Assembly (NCBI RefSeq): GCF_000276665.1
Contig: NW_004955483.1
Span: 7,624,726-7,688,725, forward strand
Reading direction: 5' to 3'
DNA length: 64,000 nucleotides
Source: Chinchilla lanigera
Taxonomy: Eukaryota > Chordata > Mammalia > Rodentia > Chinchillidae
Below are positions 57,630 through 64,000 of the stretch, piece after piece (within the stretch, counting starts at the first letter, position 1; the number at the start of each line of letters is the position of its first letter). A program made the translations under genes and the position numbers. A model generated the notes under the pieces. That model worked only from the letters and a program-made list of their open reading frames with translations, was not told the DNA's origin and searched no databases.

Positions 57630-58785
57630 ATGACAAGACGAAGAACTAAAACACAATCTCAGAACTCCACCCTCAGAACAAGTCCAGAAGACATCGACAT
57701 AGGAGAACTTGGTAAATACACCCCTGAAATTGCTGAAATGATTGCAATGAAAGTAAAGAGACAATTCCATCAGGCCATAGAAGAGATCAGATCAGAAAGA
57801 ATCTCTCAGGCAAAAAATGAAATGGCAATAATAATGAAAGAATTTCTCAGCACATCTAAAGAAGGACTATATGAAAAAATAGACTAACATAGGCAACAGA
57901 TGGAAATATTAAATGAACAATATAGGAATGAACTAGAACACATGAAACATACTCAAAGAGATATCCAGGAAATCAAAATTTCCACTGAAAGCTGGCAAAG
58001 CTGCTTGAATGAAACCAAAGATAGAATTTCAGATCTTGAAGACAACATGGAAGCTAGTGACAGTGAAAGAAAGGATCTCTTAAAATCAACAAGGAGCCAG
58101 GAAAAATCAATTCAACAGCTGCAACATGAGACAAAGAAGAATAACATAAGACTAATAGGAGTCAATGAAACAGCAGGAGGCAGCACAAATGGCAGGAAAA
58201 GAATATTTGCAAATGTTGTATGTCTGTTAATGTTTCCCTCCTTTTATCCTTAAAATAAAATAAAAAATAAAAAATAAAAAAAGAATATTTGCAGAAATAA
58301 TAGCAGAAAATTTCCCAAACATGGAACCAGAACTTGATGTATAGTTAAATGAGGCATCTAGAACTCCAACTAGTCATAACCAAAATAAAACTACACCCAG
58401 ACATAAAATAATCAAAATCCCATATCTCCAGCAAAAGAACGGAATATTAAAAGCTGCTAGAGAAAGGAAAGAGATCAACTATGAAGGAAAGCCAATAAGA
58501 ATCACAGCAGACTTCTCAACACAAGCCATCCAATTGAGAAGAGCTTGGAGCGAAGTATTACAGGTCCTGAGACAAAATAGCTTCCAACCAAGACTGATGT
58601 ATCCTGCCAAATTACCCTTCAAATTCAATGAAGAAATAAAATATTTCCATTTCCAACTGAAGAATTTTATGAATGCCAAATCGTCCTTACAAAGAGTACT
58701 AAAAGATATTCTAGACAGAGAAAAAAATGACCACAATTTCAAGAACAACAATACAAAGGAACCCTCAAGCAGAGCAAGCAATTAA
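57630..58785 (+). pseudogene. L1 ORF1 (RNA-binding chaperone), disrupted
   Basis: ORF1 proteins form trimers through a coiled coil and coat L1 RNA in the cytoplasmic RNP. The ATG at 57630 opens MTRRRTKTQSQ. A coiled-coil rich in E/K/Q/L follows (to about 58130), then the RNA-recognition domain start NNIRLIGVNE (58139-58170). The C-terminal domain includes RRAWSEVLQVL and FQPRLMYPAKL (58537-58620) and ends at TAA 58783-58785. Lesions are a TAA at 57885-57887 and a TAG at 58342-58344, both consistent with C-to-T changes in glutamine codons, plus a 67-bp L1-tail insertion with a 15-bp duplication. Discounting those 82 bp, the span is exactly 358 codons, a normal ORF1 length, so the insertion is the only frame-changing event. 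Confidence 0.85.
58212..58278 (+). mobile_element. 67-bp L1 3'-end insertion inside ORF1
   Basis: The segment ('tgtatgtctgttaatg', 'ccttttatccttaaaataaa', then a TAAAAAA-type tail) matches the 3' end of the host L1 at about 62936-62988. It is flanked by a perfect 15-bp duplication 'aaaagaatatttgca' (58197-58211 and 58279-58293). It is an extremely 5'-truncated L1 of the same or a sister subfamily, and it frameshifts ORF1. Confidence 0.9.
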
Positions 58786-58825
58786 ACAGATAGAAAAAGT
58801 AGGAAACCAACAGCAAATAAATAAT

Positions 58826-61800
58826 ATGACAATGATAAGTCAACACATATCTGTTACAACCATAAATGTAAATGGCCTCAATTCACCAGTCAAAAAAAAA
58901 CAGACTAGCAGAGTAGATTAAGAAACAAAATCCAGTGATATGCTGTACACAGGAAACACATTTTACTCATAAATAAATCCACAGACTGAAAGTCAAAGGA
59001 TGGAAAACAATTCTCCATGAGACAGGAACCCAGAAAATAGCAGATGTGGCTATTGTGTTTGCAGACAATGTAAACTTCAAACCAACAACAATCAAAAGAG
59101 ATAAAGAAGATCAGTACGTACTTGTTAGGGGAAAACTGCAAAAGGAAGAGATAATAATCATAAACATGTATGCACCAAATATCAGAGCACCAAACTATAT
59201 AAGACAAACCTTAACACACATGAAACCCAGATAATTAATGACACTATAGTAATAGGAGACCTCAACACCTCTTTGACACAAAAAGATATAGGTCAACTAA
59301 CAAAAACTCACCAAAGATATAACAGACCTGAATCAAATCTGTGAACAAATGGTCTTAGTAGATGTACACAGAGTGTTCCACAACATCAGAATACACATTT
59401 TTCTCAGCTACACATGGGACTTTCTCTAAAATAGACCACATTCTAGCCCATAGAGCATACCTACCTAAATGCAAAAGAATTAAAATTATCCAAGCATATT
59501 ATCTGACCACAGTGCAATGGAATTGGAAATTAACACAAAAGGAACTCCAAATACTCCATAAACACTTGGAAACTAAACAAAAATCTCCTGAACAACCAAC
59601 GGATCAGAGAAGAAATTACAAAATACCTACAAACAAACAAAAATGTAAATACAACATACCAGAATCTGTAGGATGCAATGAAAGCAGTGCTCAGAGGGAA
59701 ATTTATAGCAGTGAAATCACACATAAAGCAAACAGAAAGAGAACAAATAAATAGCCTAATGTTGCACCTCAAACTTTTAGAAAAAGAATAACAAGTAAAG
59801 CCCAAAGAAGGGAGCAGATCATAAATATCAGGGCAGAAATTAAGGCAACTGAGATGAAGAAAACCCTACAAAAAATAAATGAATAGAAGAGTTGGTTCTT
59901 TGAAAGGATAAATAAAATTGATAAATCCCTAGCCAACCTTCTCAAGAAAAGAAAGGAAAAAACTCATATTCATGCAATAAAGAATGAAAAGGATGAAACC
60001 ACTACAGATCCTGCAGATATTCAAAAGATCATTAATACCTACTTTGAAAATCTTTACTCTGATAGGTTAGAAAACTCAGAGGAAATGGACAGATTCCTAG
60101 ATATATACAAATTACCAAAGTTGAATCAAGAAGATATAAAAATCCTGAACAACCCAATATCAATTAATGAGATTGAGAACATAATTAAAAACTTACCAAC
60201 AAAGAAAAACCCAGGCCCTGATGGATTCACAGCAAAATTTTTCAAGAAATTCAGAGAAGATTTAAAACCAACACTCCTCAAACTCTTCAATGAAATTGAA
60301 AAGGAAGCAATTCTCCCTAACTCATTTCTGGAGGCAAGCATCATACTGATACCAAAACCAGAGAAAGACCCAACCAAGAAAGAGAACTACAGACCAATCT
60401 CCCTAATAAATATAGATGCAAAGATACTCAATAAGATACTAGCAAATAGAAAGCAGCAAATTATCAAGAAAATCACACATCACGACCAAGTTGGATTCAT
60501 TCCAGGAGTGCAAGGTTGGTTCAATATTCGCAAATCTATAAATGTTATACACCATATCAATGGAGCCAAAGACAAAAACCACATGATCATCTCAATAGAT
60601 GCAGAAAAAGCTTTTGACAAAGTCCAACATGCATTCATGATAAAAACCTTACATAAAATAGGAATAGATGGTCTTTACCTCAATCTGATCAAAGCTATCT
60701 ATGACAAATCAGCAGCCAACATCTTACTAAATGGGCCGGAAAGCTTTTACTTTAAAATCAGGAACAAAACAAAGATGTCCACTGTCCTATTCAACATAGT
60801 TCTGGAAACATTAGCCAGAGCAATTAGACAAGAGAGAGAAATAAAAGGAATAAGGATAGGAAAGGAAGAAGTAAAATTATCACTATTTGCAGATGACATG
60901 ATACTTTACATGGAAGATCCCACAAACTCCACAAGAAGACTCTGACAAATTCAGCTGTGTAGCTGAATACAAAGTCAACATCCAAAAATCAATAGCATTC
61001 CTACGCAAAAACAACCAACAGACTGAGAGTGAAACTAAGGAAACCATACCTTTCACAATAGCATCCAAGAAATTGAAATATTTAGGAATCAACCTAACAA
61101 AAGAAGTAAAAAATCTATTCAATGAAAACTATAGTACTCTGAAAAAAGAGATTGAAGAGGATTTCAATAAATGGAAAAATATTCCTTGCTCATACATAGG
61201 AAGAACCAACATCATAAAAATAGCCATACTACCAAAATTGTTGTACAAATTCAATGTAATTCCCATTAAAATACCATTAGCATATCTCAAAGATCTAGAG
61301 AAAACATTCCTTAAATTCATCTGGAACTAGAAGAGACCCAGAATAACAAAAGCAATCCTGGGCAAAAAAGACAAGTCAGGTGGGATCACAATCCCTGACC
61401 TGAAATGATACTACAAAGCTAGTGTAATAAAATCAGCATGGTACTGGCTAAAAAACAGACCAGAGGATCAATGGAACAGACTGGAAGAAATGACCACAAA
61501 CACACTCAGCCACCTAATCTTTGATAAAGCAGCCAAACAAACTCACTGGAAGAACGATAGCCTCTTTAATAAATGGTGCTGGAAAAACTGGTTTGCCACC
61601 TGCCAAAGACTGAAAATAGACCCAAGTCTATCACCATGCACCAAACTCAAGTCAAAATGAATCACAGATCTCAATATTAAAACAGAAATACTAAATCTGT
61701 TGGAAGAGAAAGTAGGTAAAAATCTTGAAGACATAGGGGTAGGCAGAGAGTTCATGAACAAAAACAAAACCACATGGGAAATACTTCAAAGAATCAACAA

Positions 61801-62484
61801 CTGGAATCTCATCCTACTGAAAAGTTTTTGTACATCTAAAGAAATCACCAGCAGAGTAAATAGAAAATCCACAAATTGGGAAAAAATTTTAGCTGACTGT
61901 TCTTTGGACAAAGGCCTTCTATCTAGAACATATAAATTAAAAAACTTCACCACCACCCCCACAAATTCAGAGACCCAGTCCAAAAACGGGCAGCTGAGAT
62001 GAATATACACTTCTCAGATAGAGAAATACAAATGGCAAATAAATACATGAGAAAATGTTCAACATCATTAGTCATTCAAGAAATGCAAATTAAAACAACA
62101 TTGAGGTTTCATCTCACCCCAGTAAGAATGGCTAGCCTTAAGAAATCAACCAATAACAAATGCTGGTGAGGCTGTGGAGAAATAGGAACTCTTCTCCACT
62201 GCTGATGGGAGTGCAGACTGGTGAAACCACTGTGGAAATCAGTGTGGAGATTCCTCAGAAAACTGGGTCTAGAGGTCTCATTCAACCCAGCTATTCCTTT
62301 TGGGTATTTTCCCAGATCTGAAAACATCATATCACAGCGACATATGTGCACCCATGTCTATAGCAGCACAATTTGTAATAGCTAAATCGTGGAAGCAACA
62401 CAAATGTTCATCCACTGAAGAATGGATAAAAAAGTTGTGGTGCTTTTATATAATGGAATATTAGTCAGTTATAAGGAAAGATAA
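58826..62484 (+). pseudogene. L1 ORF2 (endonuclease/reverse transcriptase), disrupted
   Basis: ORF2 nicks target DNA and copies L1 RNA at the nick. It starts near ATG 58826 with TTINVNGLNSPVKK. The endonuclease is recognisable in pieces: QETHF (about 58950), IINMYAPN (59157-59180), YTFFSATHGTFSKIDHILA (59389-59445), and an LSDHSA block in another frame (about 59500). The reverse transcriptase lies in a 286-codon open stretch (60085-60945): [43 protein letters not shown] (catalytic D at 60598) and FADD at 60886-60897. After a frameshift near 60945 the thumb continues to KFIWN and a TAG at 61328. The C-terminal part (NKWCWKNWF, then NWEKILADCSLDKGL) runs to about 62484 with stops and shifts. 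The protein is dead. Confidence 0.85.
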
Positions 62485-62998
62485 ACTCAAGGCTTTTACA
62501 GGTAAATGGTCACAACTAGAGACCATACTCATATATGGAATAAACCAGACCTCCATGTGTAAGCAACGTATTGTCTCACTAGTATAAGAACCTGAAAGAG
62601 TGAATAAAAATTAGGAGGCATGATAGATATTGTGATACAAAAGGAAACTGCTCAAAAGTAAACAGCAACTGGGGATGAGGGAAAAGAGAAAAGACAGAAG
62701 GGGAAATTATGTATGTATGTATATACAGAATAGCTAACATAGTTGTACTACTGACTTCTATTGCTTTATTGAAAGGAACAGTTAATGATTACTTATTTGA
62801 TCAATCTTGCATGTCTCTATTTGTTTTCCTGAGAAACCACTTTGAAGATATCAATACATAATACAACAACCATTGTTAATTTCCCACCACTTTTTCTGTA
62901 ATTCAATATTGCTTGTATTGTTCTTATGCTATTTTGTAAATGGATGTCTGTTTGTTAATATGTTTTCCTTCTTTTAGTTTTAAAATAAATTTTAAAAC
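62485..62998 (+). mobile_element. L1 3' UTR of the nested element
   Basis: It contains a purine-rich stretch (62672-62706, 'gagggaaaagagaaaagac'), a TATG microrepeat (62707-62722), the 'gaagatatcaatacataata' module at 62844 and the end 'tcttttagttttaaaataaa'. Only one copy of the module is present, against two at 32560. Confidence 0.75.
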
Positions 62999-63120
62999 TG
63001 AAGATAACAATACACAGTGTGGTTATAAGTAATAATAAATAATAATTATTATTCCTTTATTATTTGGTTATGAAAGTCTGTGTTATTTTTTCATAAAATA
63101 AAAAGAAAACCAGAAAGCAT
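62999..63120 (+). mobile_element. older L1 3' UTR, right half of insertion target
   Basis: After the duplicated 'tgaagataacaata' the sequence resumes the older L1 and ends 'aaataaaaagaaaaccagaaagc', comparable to 'aaatcaaaagaaaactaaaagc' at 32903-32924 (22 bases compared loosely, in pieces). Confidence 0.6.
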
Positions 63121-63869
63121 AGTAACATTTTTAACCTGCTGTATTCCCATGTGACCATGATAGCCTTAAAAGTGAGTGAGAACTTCTGGGTCACATAATA
63201 AAGATGGAAAACAGGCAATGAAACACTATAAACTATTTATAGATATATATAAATGTAAGTATAAAATATTCAAAAGAATCAAAACCCCACATTTAGGATA
63301 GTTGTTATGTCTGTGGATAACAGGAAAAAATGGCACCAGATTAATTACAGGGGCTGTGACTCTATCTGTAAGATTTTCTCTTCAAGGGTACAGGTGTACT
63401 TCCCCTACCCAGCTAGCCCTCTGTCTCTATCCAATATCATAGTTTTCCTTATGACTATAAATTTTGGCCCCCAACTGACCACCATGGCCGGCTAGAATCA
63501 ATAGTACTCACAAGATGCTCACAAGGTTCTCACCAAGGGCCACAGATGCCCAGACACAGGAGGCAAACAAAAGCCCAACCAGAGCAAGGCAATTTGGGAG
63601 AGAAGCTATCGATGAAATCCAACAAGTGATGCTATTTAGAATAAGAAGCAATGCTGCTTCTGGATCCCAGCAGTGCTTCCAGCTCAGGTCCAGTGAAGAC
63701 ACTACCTTAAGAAAAATTTAAATTCCCTGAAGGAAGAATGCAACTGCAGCAGTGGCTGCAAATAGGTGCCCAGCCTAGCAGTCACTGCCCAGCCCCCACC
63801 TGTCCTAATTTTCCTCCCTGAAGCCCAGAGAGCCAGGTACAACAATTATCAAATAAGATTACTATATTC
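63121..63869. other. unannotated DNA
   Basis: No repeat or exon is recognised. Open stretches of 62-68 codons near 63307-63721 have no domain. It could be upstream L1/HAL1 material belonging with the fragment that follows. Confidence 0.45.
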
Positions 63870-63879
63870 TACAAGTTTA

Positions 63880-64000
63880 TTCTTCTAAATTGATAGAGAA
63901 ATAGAAACCTTCATGATAAAGAGAATCTCAAGAAACTCATGACCACCAAACCAGCATTGCACAAAATACTGGACGGAATTTTGATCACCAAAGAGCCCAA
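63880..64000 (+). pseudogene. old L1/HAL1 ORF1 C-terminal fragment, runs off the window
   Basis: In two frames joined by a 1-bp shift near 63915 it encodes REIETF and then DKENLKKLMTTKPALHKIL. This matches the ORF1p C-terminal pattern (EIKxF...DK..L......KPALQ.xLK). It differs from both other ORF1 copies here, so it is a different, older L1 or HAL1. ORF2, if any, lies beyond 64000. Confidence 0.6.

Larger units (their letters stand above)
56614..62998 (+). mobile_element. full-length L1 (LINE-1), inactive, nested in an older L1
   Basis: A 6.4-kb non-LTR retrotransposon with every L1 part in order: tandem 5' UTR monomers, ORF1, ORF2 with endonuclease and reverse transcriptase, and a 3' UTR with a short purine tract and A-rich end. 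A 14-bp direct duplication 'tgaagataacaata' flanks it (56600-56613 and 62999-63012), as expected of target-primed insertion. Outside the duplications, both flanks align to one older L1 3' UTR of the type seen whole at 32560-32925. Both ORFs are broken, so it cannot move itself. Fewer lesions than the copy at 7515 show that it is younger. The tail inserted at 58212 matches its own 3' end, so close relatives were still active later. Confidence 0.85.

Noticed and set aside
60085..60945. Intact reverse-transcriptase gene (286 codons)
   Set aside because: It is one surviving piece of L1 ORF2. It begins and ends at frameshifts, and one RT motif is read out of frame. It is not a functional gene.
1..64000. 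CRISPR array, operon, phage or plasmid features
   Set aside because: The window is mammalian nuclear DNA. The regularly spaced repeats here are microsatellites, SINEs or L1 monomers.

Overview
This window is nuclear DNA from a placental mammal, almost certainly a rodent. It carries tRNA-derived ID SINEs, 7SL-derived B1 SINEs (one open form has the internal repeat seen in rodent B1), and B1 joined to a degraded ID (the 'B1-dID' dimer known from non-murid rodents). It also has ERVL-MaLR LTRs, MIR and L2 fossils, and a rodent-style L1. The youngest ID subfamily, with a box A reading 'tagctcagcggcaaaagcg', is not the mouse, rat or squirrel form I know. A beaver-like (Castorimorpha) source is my best guess, with low confidence. 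Two runs of N (16012-16425 and 27227-27531) mark a draft assembly. I found no protein-coding exon of a host gene, no rRNA gene and no true tRNA gene; the region reads as intergenic or intronic.

Layout: 0-10 kb holds an L1 fragment, a B1-dID, an MLT2-like LTR, a CR1/L3 fossil, a MaLR LTR split by an inverted (twin-primed) L1, and an old 3'-less L1 (7.5-9.3 kb). 11-14.5 kb is repeat-poor. 14.5-22.6 kb carries MLT1-type LTRs, MIR/L2 fossils, a 72-base A tract, a CA repeat and a DNA-transposon-like remnant. 24.2-26.4 kb is GC- and CpG-richer, with a possible regulatory island. 26.4-38.8 kb holds ID copies, a GGAAA satellite with a gap, B1-dID copies, a candidate CTCF site, an L1 3' UTR with a tandem module, and several MaLR LTRs. 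42-47 kb holds two very young ID insertions and two copies of one retroviral LTR in inverted orientation, one of them split by a B1.

The most informative structure is at 56.5-63.1 kb. A full-length, 6.4-kb L1 (two tandem 5' UTR monomers, ORF1, ORF2, 3' UTR) sits inside the 3' UTR of an older L1, flanked by a 14-bp target-site duplication. Its ORF1 was then hit by a third, 67-bp L1 3'-end insertion with its own 15-bp duplication. This gives three L1 generations in order. The L1 is dead: ORF1 has two nonsense codons plus that insertion, and ORF2 has many frameshifts, including paired indels that scramble the RT QGCPLSP-type motif inside an otherwise open frame.

Family names are from memory of consensus features, not from a database search. 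Boundaries without duplications are good to about 10-20 bp.
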